Shown here: positions 46,060 through 54,631 of the stretch, piece after piece
Layout: each line of letters begins with the position of its first letter
Numbering within the stretch: position 1 is the stretch's first letter
DNA from: Geodermatophilus dictyosporus
GTDB taxonomy: Bacteria; Actinomycetota; Actinomycetes; Mycobacteriales; Geodermatophilaceae
Assembly (NCBI RefSeq): GCF_900115505.1
Contig: NZ_FOWQ01000007.1
Coordinates: 1-64,000, forward strand
DNA length: 64,000 nt
Direction of reading: 5' to 3'
Made by a program: the position numbers and the translations under genes
Notes under the pieces: model-generated
What the model saw: the letters and a program-made list of their open reading frames with translations, nothing else
What the model was told of the DNA's origin: nothing
Database searches by the model: none

Positions 46060-46286
46060 GGGAAGCCCTCCTTCTCTCCACCGGCGCACCCGCAGACAGA
46101 CCCCGGCCACTGGCCGGGGTCCGGTGGGGGAAGCACCAGGACTGCTGGAACGCTCTCGAACACGTGTTCGAGCCTGAGGCTAGGGCGGGGGACCGACAGA
46201 ACCGGTCCCGTCCACCCCGCCGTCAGGACGGTAGGGAGCGCGGCGGACGCCGTCCAACACCCCTGTGGGGCGCGTTCTGCACAACT

Positions 46287-46295
46287 TGTGGACAA
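46287..46295 (-). promoter_or_regulatory. DnaA-box-like nonamer
   Basis: The minus strand reads TTGTCCACA, the preferred DnaA box of GC-rich actinobacteria, inside the near-palindrome ACTTGTGGACAAGT. It lies about 230 bases upstream of dnaB, with weaker boxes around it. Confidence 0.5.
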
Positions 46296-46576
46296 GTCGG
46301 TGGACACACGCGTGTCGACATGTGGAGACGGCGGGGGACTGACCGGCCGGACCGCCGCGGTCCCGGCCCTGACCTGCGGAGGGACCGCCCACCGGGTGTG
46401 GACGGGAGAAAGTCCGGGAGCACTCGTGGTGTCGCGCACCGGCGTGTCGCAGGTCGCAGCCCACCCGTCCCTGCGGTCACACGTCCACAGGGCGGGCACG
46501 GGGGCGGGAGGGCTCACGGGTCGACACGCGGCGGTGGCGGACGGTCACCGTCGGCCACCGGGCCCGGGGACGCCGA

Positions 46577-46608
46577 GAGGGGCGCCGGACAGGTGTCCGA
46601 CGCCCCTC
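46577..46608 (-). terminator. Terminator downstream of rplI
   Basis: Stem of eight plus five base pairs with one mismatch (GAGGGGCG / CGCCCCTC and CGGAC / GTCCG), 85 bases after rplI, preceded by GGGGACGCCGAG as in the dnaB terminator. Confidence 0.6.
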
Positions 46609-46625
46609 CCGGGTTGGTGACGTAC

Positions 46626-46670
46626 TGGAACGGCCGCCCTCCAGCGGCCCGCGCCGAGCGGAGCGAGGCG
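46626..46670. repeat. Dispersed intergenic repeat, copy A
   Basis: Starts TGGAACGGCC and ends GCGGAGCGAGGCG. The minus-strand RNA forms CCCGCGCC...GGCGCGGG. The same ends occur in copy B (47421-47467), also just past a stop codon. Confidence 0.6.
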
Positions 46671-46692
46671 CGGGGGAGGGGTGGTCCTCCTG

Positions 46693-47148
46693 TCAGCCGG
46701 CGACGACCTCGATCGGCAGCTCGGCGGTGACCTCGGGGTGCACCCGCACGGTGACGGTGTGCCGGCCGGTGGTCTTGATGCTGCTGGGCAGCTCCACCCG
46801 GCGGCGGTCGAGCTCGGGGCCACCGGCGGCGGTGACGGCGTTGACGACGTCGGCGGTGGTGACCCGGCCGAACAGGCGGCCGCCCTCACCGGCGCGGGCC
46901 GGCACGCGGACGGTCAGGCCCCCGAGGCGGCCGGCCACGGACTGGGCCTCCTCGAGCGAGCGCACCTCGCGGGCGGCACGTGCCCGGCGCAGCGACTCGA
47001 CCTGCTTCTCGGCGCCGCGGGTGGCCACGATGGCCAGGCCGCGGGGCAGGAGGTAGTTGCGGGCGTACCCGCCCTTGACCTCCACCGTGTCACCGGAGGA
47101 CCCGAGACCGGTGACCTCCTGCGTCAGGATCAGCTTCTGGGTGCTCAT
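46693..47148 (-). CDS. rplI: 50S ribosomal protein L9
   Basis: 151 residues. The L9 N-terminal domain (LILTQEVTGLGSSGDTVEVK, GYARNYLLPRGLA), the long connecting helix and the C-terminal domain are all present. ATG at 47148, two bases after the rpsR stop. Last gene of rpsF-ssb-rpsR-rplI, followed by a repeat and terminator. Confidence 0.97.
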   Translation of the reverse strand: MSTQKLILTQEVTGLGSSGDTVEVKGGYARNYLLPRGLAIVATRGAEKQVESLRRARAAREVRSLEEAQSVAGRLGGLTVRVPARAGEGGRLFGRVTTADVVNAVTAAGGPELDRRRVELPSSIKTTGRHTVTVRVHPEVTAELPIEVVAG

Positions 47149-47150
47149 GG

Positions 47151-47387
47151 TCAGCGCGCCGTCGAGGTGTAGGGCAGCAGGGCCATCTCACGGCTGTTCT
47201 TCACGGCCGTGGCGACGTCCCGCTGGTGCTGGCTGCAGTTGCCGCTCACGCGGCGGGCACGGATCTTGCCGCGGTCGGAGATGAACTTCCGCAGCAGCGT
47301 CGTGTCCTTGTAGTCGATGTAGGTCGCCTTGTCCTTGCAGAACTGGCAGACCTTCTTCTTGGGCTTGCGCACGGGGGGCTTGGGCAC
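47151..47387 (-). CDS. rpsR: 30S ribosomal protein S18 (zinc-binding form)
   Basis: 78 residues. The zinc-ribbon ligands are present: Cys14 and Cys17 in VCQFC, then Cys51 and His54 in GNCSQHQ, so this is the C+ form rather than the zinc-independent paralogue. GTG at 47387 with TGGAG upstream. S18 pairs with S6 on the 30S platform. Confidence 0.97.
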   Translation of the reverse strand: MPKPPVRKPKKKVCQFCKDKATYIDYKDTTLLRKFISDRGKIRARRVSGNCSQHQRDVATAVKNSREMALLPYTSTAR

Positions 47388-47420
47388 TGGGTTCTCCAGG
47401 TACGGCTAGTGGTGAGGGAG

Positions 47421-47467
47421 TGGAACGGCCCTCTCGCAGGGGCCCTCCGCCTGCGCGGAGCGAGGCG
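47421..47467. repeat. Dispersed intergenic repeat, copy B
   Basis: Between ssb and rpsR. Same TGGAACGGCC and GCGGAGCGAGGCG ends as copy A at 46626. Extended arms (CCCTCTCGC at 47429, GCGAGAGGG at 47472) form an outer stem, so it may act as an attenuator inside the operon. Confidence 0.6.
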
Positions 47468-47488
47468 TGGGGGCGAGAGGGTCCTTTC

Positions 47489-47974
47489 TCAGAAGGGCGG
47501 CTCGTCGGACGGGCCGGCGGGCGTCGACCAGGGGTCGCTCGCGCCGCCGCCGCCGCCGCCGCCGAAACCGCCGCCACCGCCGCCGCCGAAGCCGCCGCCA
47601 CCCTCACCGCGGGAGGCCTTGGTGACCTTCGCGGTGGCGTAGCGCAGCGAGGGGCCGATCTCGTCGACCTCGAGCTCGACGACGGTGCGCTTCTCGCCCT
47701 CCTTGGTCTCGAACGAGCGCTGCTTCAGCCGCCCCGAGACGATGACCCGCGAGCCGCGGGTGAGGGACTCGGCGACGTTCTCCGCCGCCTGCCGCCACAC
47801 GTTGCACCGCAGGAAGAGGGCCTCGCCGTCCTTCCACTCCTGCGACTGCCGGTCGAAGGTGCGCGGCGTCGAGGCGACGGTGAAGTTGGCGACCGCGGCC
47901 CCCGACGGCGTGAACCGCAGCTCCGGGTCGGAGGTCAGGTTGCCGATGACGGTGATGACGGTCTCGCCGGCCAT
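47489..47974 (-). CDS. ssb: Single-stranded DNA-binding protein
   Basis: 161 residues. OB fold ([54 protein letters not shown]), then a short Gly-rich linker (about 120-145) and the acidic tip DEPPF that docks partner proteins. The linker is shorter than in E. coli SSB. ATG at 47974, two bases after the rpsF stop. Confidence 0.97.
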   Translation of the reverse strand: MAGETVITVIGNLTSDPELRFTPSGAAVANFTVASTPRTFDRQSQEWKDGEALFLRCNVWRQAAENVAESLTRGSRVIVSGRLKQRSFETKEGEKRTVVELEVDEIGPSLRYATAKVTKASRGEGGGGFGGGGGGGFGGGGGGGASDPWSTPAGPSDEPPF

Positions 47975-47976
47975 GG

Positions 47977-48264
47977 TCAGTGGACCTCGGGCCGCATGAG
48001 CTTGGTGCGCAGCACCGACTCGTTCAGGTTGAGCTGGCGGTCCAGCTCGGCGACCGCCGCGGGCTCGGCCTGGATGTCGATGACCGCGTAGATGCCCTCG
48101 ACGTTCTTCTTGATCTCGTAGGCCAGGCGGCGCCGGCCCCAGATGTCGGTCTTGACGGTGCCACCGGAGTTGGTGACGACGGTCAGGAACCGGTCGAGGG
48201 AGGGAGCGATCGTGCGCTCCTCCAGGTCGGGGTCGAGGATGACCATCAGTTCGTAGTGACGCAC
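47977..48264 (-). CDS. rpsF: 30S ribosomal protein S6
   Basis: 95 residues. S6 sequences: [16 protein letters not shown] at the front, [18 protein letters not shown] and [12 protein letters not shown] near the end. I use the GTG at 48264 because it gives the standard N-terminus and leaves AGGAGG at usable spacing; the GTG at 48276 overlaps that ribosome binding site. First gene of the ribosomal-ssb operon. Confidence 0.95.
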   Translation of the reverse strand: MRHYELMVILDPDLEERTIAPSLDRFLTVVTNSGGTVKTDIWGRRRLAYEIKKNVEGIYAVIDIQAEPAAVAELDRQLNLNESVLRTKLMRPEVH

Positions 48265-48294
48265 GGAGAACCCCACCTCCTCTGGTCTGTGGCG

Positions 48295-48313
48295 GCTGCA
48301 GAACGTCTGCAGC
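48295..48313 (-). promoter_or_regulatory. Leader hairpin upstream of rpsF
   Basis: Perfect eight-base stem GCTGCAGA/TCTGCAGC with a three-base loop in the rpsF leader, 31 bases before the start. S6:S18 complexes bind their own leader in many bacteria; whether this hairpin is that element is inference, since I do not see the full consensus. Confidence 0.3.
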
Positions 48314-48434
48314 AGGAGGGTCGTACACGCGTCGCGCGCCCGGTCCCGCCGACGACGGCGGACGGACGCGCAGCTCTGAGGCTACCAGCGCCGCCGGGTG
48401 GGACCGCGGGCCGTGCCTGACTACCGTCGCCGGT

Positions 48435-49253
48435 GTGAGCACGCACCCGGTCGGCGTCCACGTCGGACCCGGCCTGACCGAGGACGACGAGCTCGACGCC
48501 GGCGGCCCGCTGGCCCGTGCCGCCGAGATGGACGCCGACGGCGTGCAGGTCTTCCTGGGCGACCCGCAGGGCTGGAGGGCCCCGCCGCCCCGCCCCGACG
48601 CCGCGGACCTGCTGGCCTCCGACGTCGCCGTCTTCGTGCACGCGCCGTACGTGCTCAACGTGGCCTCGACCAACAACCGGATCCGCATCCCCAGCCGCAA
48701 GAACCTCGCCGTCCACGCGCGGGCGTCGGCGGCGATCGGGGCGCGCGGGATGGTGGTGCACGGCGGGCACGTGCTGGCCAAGGACGACCCGGCCGCGGGG
48801 TTCGACAACTGGCGCAAGACCTTCGTCCGGCAGGCCGAGGACGGCGGCTTCCCGCTGCCGCTGCTGATCGAGAACACCGCGGGCGGGGAGAGCGCGATGG
48901 CCCGCGAGCTGGCCGCGGTGGCCCGGCTGTGGGAGGCCGTCGGCGAGTTCGGCGCCGGGTTCGTGCTCGACACCTGCCACGCCTGGGCCGCCGGCTGGGA
49001 CCTCGCGACCGCGGTGGACGACGTCCGCGCGGTCACCGGCCGCGTCGACCTGGTGCACCTGAACAACAGCCGCGACCCGGCCGGCTCGGGCCGCGACCGG
49101 CACGCCCCGCTCACCGGCGGGGAGATCCCGCTGGAGCTGCTGCTCGAGGTGGCCCGCGCCGCCGACTGCCCCGTCGTCCTGGAGACGCCCGGCGACTCGG
49201 CGTCGCACGCCGAGGAGGTGCACCTGGTCCGCGAGGCCCTGTCCCGGGCCTAG
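48435..49253 (+). CDS. nfo: Deoxyribonuclease IV (endonuclease IV family)
   Basis: 272 residues, TIM-barrel AP endonuclease that cuts at abasic sites. Metal-site residues lie in [45 protein letters not shown] and [22 protein letters not shown] at 48435. It is divergent from rpsF and its stop overlaps that of the convergent GT87-like gene by a few bases. Confidence 0.94.
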   Translation: MSTHPVGVHVGPGLTEDDELDAGGPLARAAEMDADGVQVFLGDPQGWRAPPPRPDAADLLASDVAVFVHAPYVLNVASTNNRIRIPSRKNLAVHARASAAIGARGMVVHGGHVLAKDDPAAGFDNWRKTFVRQAEDGGFPLPLLIENTAGGESAMARELAAVARLWEAVGEFGAGFVLDTCHAWAAGWDLATAVDDVRAVTGRVDLVHLNNSRDPAGSGRDRHAPLTGGEIPLELLLEVARAADCPVVLETPGDSASHAEEVHLVREALSRA

Positions 49254-50773
49254 CGGACGGGGGAGAGGCGGCGGCCGTGCAGCACCACCCGGTCCTCGGC
49301 GCCGTCGAGCGGGCCGCCGGCGGGGTCGTCGACGCCGGGCCACGAGGTGCGGACGACGTCCTCGTCGGGGTGCCACACGTCGCGGACGACCAGCGCCACC
49401 AGCACCAGGACGGCGACGTCGCGGACGGTCACCGCGAGGAAGAACCACTCGGTGCCCACGCCGCGGCTGTCGGCGCCGAGGTACCAGAGCATCCGCACCC
49501 CCCACAGCACCGCCTCGGTGGCCTGCCAGGCCAGCAGCGAGCGCCACCGCGGCCGGGCGAGCACCGCCAGGGGCAGCAGCCACAGCGAGTACTGCGGGCT
49601 CCACACCTTGGTCACCAGCAGGAACCCGGCGACCAGCAGGAACGCCACCTGACCCACCCGCGGCCGCACCGGCGCACGCAGCACCAGCCAGCCGAGCGCG
49701 GCGAAGACCGCCAGCACGCAGACCGCGACCAGGGCGTTGAGCACCGTGGGCGCCTCGCCCTCGGCCAGCGGCCCGTCGAACAGCGTCCCGCCCGAGGCGG
49801 TGATCAGCACGTTCCACACGGTGTCCGGGTCGGCCGGTCGGGTGCTGTTGAGCCGGAAGAACAGCGACCAGTTCTCCGGCGCGAGCACCGCCACCGGCAG
49901 GTCGACGGCCAGCCAGGCCGCTCCCGCGGCGAGCGCGGCCCGCAGCCACTCCCGCAGCCGGCCCGCGCGCAGGCACAGCAGGAACAGCGCGCCGAGCAGC
50001 AGCACCGGGAACAGCTTCGCGGCGGTGCCGAGGCCCAGCAGGACGCCGGCGAGCACCGGCCGGTCGCGCGCCCACGCCCACAGCCCACAGGCGGCCAGCG
50101 CGACGGCGAACAGGTCCCAGTTGGTGAACGCGTGCACGAACAGCAGCGGCGAGAGGCCGACCATCGCGGCGTCCCACGGCCGGTGGCCGGCGGTGCCCAG
50201 CACGGCTCGGGTGGTGACCAGCGCGCACAGGCTCAGCAGCAGGCAGGTGGCCACGTAGTAGGCCTGCACGGGCGGCACCTGGGGCAGCAGCCCGGCCGCC
50301 GCGGCGAGGTCGTCGTAGCCGCGGCCCAGCAGCGCCGCCAGCGCCGCGAAGGCGCCGGTGAGCACCGGGTACTCGACGGCGGAGTCGAGGTAGGGCACCG
50401 CGCCGCCGTCGAGGCCGTGGATGCCGAACAGCGGGACGGTGTCGGAGTAGCAGAAGTGCGTGTACTGCACCGAGCCCGCCCAGTCGCCGTCCGCGCACGG
50501 CGACTGCTTGAGCCAGGCCAGCGCCAGCACGCAGGTGCTGAACAGCAGGCAGACCCGCAGCGGCGTCCAGAACAGTGCCCGCCCGGTCACCGCGTGCCGT
50601 CCCCAGGGCCCGCCCACGGCCTCGCTGGCCTGCGCGGCCACCGGGTCCGACCAGGTGGGCACCACGCGGTCGGGCCGCCGGGCCGCGGGGACGGCCGGCG
50701 GGTCCGCAGACGCCGCGGGCCCGTCCGCCGGCGGGGGTGCCGGGGCGGACGGGCCCGTGGGGGAGGAGCTCAC
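49250..50773 (-). CDS. GT87/DUF2029-type membrane glycosyltransferase
   Basis: 507 residues. A Pro/Ala-rich cytoplasmic start (1-60) is followed by about ten to twelve hydrophobic segments. The first outer loop carries acids near VEYPVLTGAF, as in polyprenyl-phosphate-mannose dependent enzymes. This is the gene between ponA1 and rpsF in mycobacteria (Rv0051). It probably adds a sugar to a cell-envelope glycan; substrate not known. GTG at 50773, 26 bases after the PBP stop, so likely the same operon. Confidence 0.88.
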   Translation of the reverse strand: MSSSPTGPSAPAPPPADGPAASADPPAVPAARRPDRVVPTWSDPVAAQASEAVGGPWGRHAVTGRALFWTPLRVCLLFSTCVLALAWLKQSPCADGDWAGSVQYTHFCYSDTVPLFGIHGLDGGAVPYLDSAVEYPVLTGAFAALAALLGRGYDDLAAAAGLLPQVPPVQAYYVATCLLLSLCALVTTRAVLGTAGHRPWDAAMVGLSPLLFVHAFTNWDLFAVALAACGLWAWARDRPVLAGVLLGLGTAAKLFPVLLLGALFLLCLRAGRLREWLRAALAAGAAWLAVDLPVAVLAPENWSLFFRLNSTRPADPDTVWNVLITASGGTLFDGPLAEGEAPTVLNALVAVCVLAVFAALGWLVLRAPVRPRVGQVAFLLVAGFLLVTKVWSPQYSLWLLPLAVLARPRWRSLLAWQATEAVLWGVRMLWYLGADSRGVGTEWFFLAVTVRDVAVLVLVALVVRDVWHPDEDVVRTSWPGVDDPAGGPLDGAEDRVVLHGRRLSPVR

Positions 50774-50799
50774 CCGACCAGTGTGCCGGGCGGCCGGCG

Positions 50800-53196
50800 T
50801 CAGGCGGTCGGCTGCGCCTGCTGGGTCGGCGGGGGCTGACCGTTGGGGTCGCCGTTGCCGTTGCCCTCGCCGGGCTGGCCGTTCAGCGGCGGGACGACCT
50901 CGGTCGGCGGCGCCGTCGTCGGGGCCGGCGGGGTGGTCGTCGGCGGGGGCGGCGGGGGCGGGGCCTGGGTGGTCGGCGGCGGCGGGGCCTCCGTCGTCAC
51001 CGGGGCCTCGGTGGTCGGCGGCGCCTGCGTCGGCGGCGCCGTGGTGGTCGGGGCCGCCGTCTCCGGTGCCGGCACGCCGTTGCCCGTGTCGCCGCGGATG
51101 CGCGGCGAGTCGGGCAGGTCCTCCTCCGGCGTGCCCTCGAGCACGGTGTCCATGAACTGCTGCCAGATCGCGCCGGGCAGGCCGGAGCCGTAGACGATCG
51201 CCTCGTCGGAGTTGACGATCGGCTCCCGGGCGTCGGTGCCCATCCACACCGCCGCCGAGATCGACGGGGTGTAGCCGACCATCCAGGCGTCGGAGTTGTC
51301 GTCGGCGTTGAGGCCCTGGGTACCGGTCTTGCTGGCCACCTCGCGGCCGCCGTCGAGCGCCCGGCGGGAGTACTGGGCGACGCCCTCGAGGGCGAAGGTG
51401 ACGTCGTTGGCGACCTCGGCCCGCAGCACCTGCTCGCCGCTCTCGCCGCCGTACTCCAGCAGCACCGCACCCTCGGTGTCGGTGACGCGGCTGACGAAGT
51501 ACGGGTCGCGGTGCTGGCCGCCGTTGGCGAAGGTGGCGAAGCCGACGGCCTGGTCGATCGGGCGCATCTCGTACTCGCCGATGCCGATGGCCGAGCCGGT
51601 GAAGCCGTCGGCGTTGGCCAGGGTGGTGCTGCCCTCGAGCGGGCCGCCCTGCCAGGTCTCGGGCAGGCCGGTGGCCGCCAGCGCCGTCCCGCGCACGTTC
51701 TCCGGGCCGACCTCGTAGGCCAGGCCGTAGAAGGTGGTGTTCAGCGACCGGGTCATCGCCTCCACCAGGGTGCACGCCCCGCAGGAGGCGCCGCCGGAGT
51801 TGCGCACCGGGGCCTCGCGGTCGGGGAAGGTCTGCGGCGAGCTACCGTCGCGGCGGGCGTTGACGCCGATGCCCTGGTCCAGGGCGGTGGCCAGCACGTA
51901 GGGCTTCATCGACGAGCCGGGCTGGCGCTGGGCCTGCGCGTAGTCGTTGCCCGTGCCGCTGCTGCCGCCGTAGTACGCGCGCACCGCGCCGGTGCGCGGG
52001 TCGACCGCCACCAGCGCCTGCCGGAGGTTGTCCGGCTGGCCGTCCATGACGTCGCCGACCGCGGCCAGTGCGGCGTCCTGCGCGGGCTTGTCCACCGTGG
52101 TGACGATGCGCAGGCCGCCGGCCAGCAGCTGCTGGTCGGTGTAGCCCTTGGCCCGCAGCTCGTCGATCGCCTGCTGCACGACGAGGCCCTCGGGCCCCGA
52201 CGGGATGCCCTGCGTCGAGCCCTCGGGCCGCGGCTGCACCGGCGGGTAGACCGACGCCTCGCGCTCCTCCTGGGTCATCCAGCCCTCCTCGACCATCGCG
52301 TCGAGGACCAGGCCCCAGCGGTCCTGCGCGCCCTCGGGGTTGGCCTCGGGGTCGTAGGAGCTGGGGCTGCGGACGAGGACGGCGAGGACGGCGCCCTGCT
52401 GGGCGGTCAGCTGCGCGGCCGGGACGCCGAAGAAGGTGTCCGCCGCGGCCTCGACGCCGTAGGCGCCGCGGCCGAAGTAGATGGTGTTGAGGTAGTTCTC
52501 GAGGATCTCGTCCTTCGAGTACTCGTTGTCCAGCTTGACCGCGAGGAAGAGCTCCTGGAACTTGCGGCTAAACGTCTGGTCCGAGGTCAGGAACGCGTTC
52601 TTGACGTACTGCTGGGTGATCGTCGAGCCACCCTGCGTCGAGCCGCCGGTGAGGTTGTTCCACGCGGCGCGGACGATGCCGGTGAAGGAGATGCCCGGGT
52701 CGGAGTAGAAGTTCCGGTTCTCCGCGGCCAGCACCGCCTCGCGCGCGGGCTCGGACACCTGGTCCAGCGCCACGTTCGTGCGGTTGGTGTCGCCGAGGCG
52801 GCCCATCTCGGTGGTGCCGTCGGCGTAGTAGACGACGGTGGTCTGCGCGTTCGACACCGAGTCGGGGTCGGGCACCTCGGTGGTGGCGTAGACGACGCCG
52901 ACGAAGACCCCGAGCAGCACGAGCAGCCCGGCGAGCGCGGCCAGCGCGACCTTCAGGCCGCGGCGGCGGCGCTGCTTCGTCGTCCGGGCCTTCTTGCCGC
53001 CGGGGGCGCCGCCGACGGGGCGGGCACCCCCGGGCCGGGAGCCGGCGGGGCGGGAGCCGCCCGGCCGGCCCGCCGACGCGCGGGCACGGTCGGTGGGGGG
53101 ACGGCGGCCGCCGCTCCCCCCGGAGCCGCGGCCGCTCGGCGGTCGCCGGTCGGGGCCCTGCGGCCCGACCGGCGTGGTCTCGTCGTGGGGAGGCAC
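50800..53196 (-). CDS. ponA: Class A penicillin-binding protein (transglycosylase/transpeptidase)
   Basis: 798 residues; makes and cross-links peptidoglycan. A basic low-complexity cytoplasmic part (1-80), one membrane segment (about 82-104), a GT51 domain (about 120-300) with catalytic Glu in AAENRNFYSDPG and STITQQYVKN, and a transpeptidase domain (about 395-690) with SSMKPYV (active Ser), RSLNTTF and ASKTGT. The C-terminal 110 residues are Pro/Thr/Glu-rich and probably span the wall. GTG at 53196 with GAGGGG upstream. Equivalent by position to mycobacterial ponA1. Confidence 0.95.
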   Translation of the reverse strand: MPPHDETTPVGPQGPDRRPPSGRGSGGSGGRRPPTDRARASAGRPGGSRPAGSRPGGARPVGGAPGGKKARTTKQRRRRGLKVALAALAGLLVLLGVFVGVVYATTEVPDPDSVSNAQTTVVYYADGTTEMGRLGDTNRTNVALDQVSEPAREAVLAAENRNFYSDPGISFTGIVRAAWNNLTGGSTQGGSTITQQYVKNAFLTSDQTFSRKFQELFLAVKLDNEYSKDEILENYLNTIYFGRGAYGVEAAADTFFGVPAAQLTAQQGAVLAVLVRSPSSYDPEANPEGAQDRWGLVLDAMVEEGWMTQEEREASVYPPVQPRPEGSTQGIPSGPEGLVVQQAIDELRAKGYTDQQLLAGGLRIVTTVDKPAQDAALAAVGDVMDGQPDNLRQALVAVDPRTGAVRAYYGGSSGTGNDYAQAQRQPGSSMKPYVLATALDQGIGVNARRDGSSPQTFPDREAPVRNSGGASCGACTLVEAMTRSLNTTFYGLAYEVGPENVRGTALAATGLPETWQGGPLEGSTTLANADGFTGSAIGIGEYEMRPIDQAVGFATFANGGQHRDPYFVSRVTDTEGAVLLEYGGESGEQVLRAEVANDVTFALEGVAQYSRRALDGGREVASKTGTQGLNADDNSDAWMVGYTPSISAAVWMGTDAREPIVNSDEAIVYGSGLPGAIWQQFMDTVLEGTPEEDLPDSPRIRGDTGNGVPAPETAAPTTTAPPTQAPPTTEAPVTTEAPPPPTTQAPPPPPPPTTTPPAPTTAPPTEVVPPLNGQPGEGNGNGDPNGQPPPTQQAQPTA

Positions 53197-53352
53197 CAGG
53201 CAGCCCCTCCTCGGTAGTCGGTGGGCGGGACGAGGTCCCGCCCAGCGTGGCGTTCTCGGGTGTGTGCACCCGGGAGGACGCGCGTGGGCGCCGTCCTCCC
53301 GGGACGGGTGTGACGGACGGGTCCGGAGGTCGCCCGCCGGTCCGCCGGTCGG

Positions 53353-53766
53353 TCAGTCGGTGACCGCGCGGCGGCGTGCCCGTCGCGGCTGGCGACCGGG
53401 CGCCGGCTCGGCCCCCAGGACGTAGGAGGAGTCCAGGTGGTTCCAGCCGCAGGCCCGGCACACCTCGACGGTGTAGACGGAGAACTCCTCCTGCGCGGCG
53501 TCCATCCGGGTCAGCTCGGCGTCGGTCTTCGCCTGCCCCGACACGTGCCCGAGCGACTCGCCGTAGACGTAGTTCACCAGCGCGAGGCGCTCCCGGCGGC
53601 AGACCGGGCAGGGGACGTCGGTGGTCCGGCCGTGGTACCTCGCCGCGCGGGTCAGGTACGGGCTGGCGTCACAGACCTCGAAGAGCCCGGTGCGCCCGGA
53701 GTGGACGTCCGCGAGGACGGCTCGCCGCTGCAGCGAGTAGTCCACGACGGATCGACGTCCGGGCAC
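53353..53766 (-). CDS. DUF5318 family protein
   Basis: 137 residues. Zinc-ribbon-like Cys pairs CPVCRRE and CRACGW, with the family stretches VVDYSLQRRAVLADVHSGR and VCDASPYLTRAARYHGR. It matches M. tuberculosis Rv0049, which also sits beside ponA1. GTG at 53766 gives a length like the homologue; no strong ribosome binding site. Ends in an Arg-rich tail. Function unknown; probably co-transcribed with the PBP gene 156 bases downstream. Confidence 0.88.
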   Translation of the reverse strand: MPGRRSVVDYSLQRRAVLADVHSGRTGLFEVCDASPYLTRAARYHGRTTDVPCPVCRRERLALVNYVYGESLGHVSGQAKTDAELTRMDAAQEEFSVYTVEVCRACGWNHLDSSYVLGAEPAPGRQPRRARRRAVTD

Positions 53767-53874
53767 GGCCGCCAATGTACGCAGGTCCGCCACCCCGGGG
53801 ACCGCTGCGACGCCGGGACGCGGCGTCACCCGGGCGGGTGCGACCGGCTCCGGGTTGCGGCCCCGTCGAGGCTC

Positions 53875-53897
53875 CGATGTATCGTCTCGATACATCG
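53875..53897. promoter_or_regulatory. PadR-type operator upstream of padR
   Basis: Perfect inverted repeat: CGATGTATCG, spacer TCT, then its reverse complement. It contains the ATGT...ACAT pattern typical of PadR operators and lies 26 bases before the padR start. AT-rich for this genome. Confidence 0.75.
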
Positions 53898-53923
53898 ACC
53901 GGCAGGAGAGGCTGGGGGGCGAG

Positions 53924-54523
53924 GTGCTCGAGTTCGCCATCCTGGGACTGCTGCAACAGTCGCCCATGCACGGGTACGAGCTGCGCAAACAGCTCGCCGA
54001 CGTGCTCGGTGGCATGCGCAGCATCTCCTACGGCTCGCTGTACCCCGCACTCAAGCGGTTGCACGCCGCCGGGCTCGTCTGCACCGACGAGCCCGATCGT
54101 CGGGCACCGCTGCCGGCCGACGCACCACCGCTGACCGGACGTCGCGGGAAGGTGGTCTACACGATCACCGCGGAGGGCAAGGAGCGGTTCGCGGAGCTGG
54201 TCAGCCAGGCCGGCCCCGAGGCCTACGACGACGGCAGGCTCTTCGGCGTCCACCTCGCCTTCTTCCGGCACACCGCTGCCGACGTGCGGCTGCGCATCCT
54301 CGAGGGGCGCCGCCGCACGGTCGAACGGCAGCGGGACGGCCTGCGGTCCTCACTGGCGCGGACCCGGGAACGGCTCGACCGCTACACGCTGGAACTGCAG
54401 CGCCACGGCCTCGACTCGGTCGACCGGGAGGTGCGCTGGCTGTCCGAGCTCATCGACAGCGAGCGGCGCGACCCGGGACGGCAGACCGGTCAGGACGCGG
54501 GACCGCCGTCCGGCACCGACTGA
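53924..54523 (+). CDS. PadR-family transcriptional regulator
   Basis: 199 residues. The winged helix (VLEFAILGLLQQSPMHGYEL, SISYGSLYPALKRLHAAGLV, KVVYTITAEGKERF) is followed by a C-terminal coiled coil for dimerisation. GTG at 53924 is chosen because it begins the conserved domain; the frame is open further upstream but that would cross the operator. Same position as Rv0047c beside ino1. Expected to bind the inverted repeat at 53875-53897 and repress itself, perhaps also ino1 108 bases downstream. Confidence 0.92.
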   Translation: MLEFAILGLLQQSPMHGYELRKQLADVLGGMRSISYGSLYPALKRLHAAGLVCTDEPDRRAPLPADAPPLTGRRGKVVYTITAEGKERFAELVSQAGPEAYDDGRLFGVHLAFFRHTAADVRLRILEGRRRTVERQRDGLRSSLARTRERLDRYTLELQRHGLDSVDREVRWLSELIDSERRDPGRQTGQDAGPPSGTD

Positions 54524-54631
54524 CCCGCACGACCGCAGGGCACCACCGGCTGTCCAGCCCCACCGGCAGCCACCGCCAGGACCGAACGGTCCGCAGTGAG
54601 GACCACCCGGTCCAGGGATGAAGGGAAGACC

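Larger units (their letters stand above)
46060..46692. other. Long noncoding region between rplI and dnaB
   Basis: 633 bases with no credible gene. It holds one exact DnaA-box nonamer (46287-46295) plus several 7-of-9 matches (46299-46307, 46321-46329, 46397-46405, 46481-46489), the rplI terminator (46577-46608) and a dispersed repeat (46626-46670). It should include the dnaB promoter. Confidence 0.6.

Noticed and set aside
46164-46620. Overlapping open frames between rplI and dnaB
   Set aside because: No consistent codon bias, ribosome binding site or homology in any frame; treated as noncoding.
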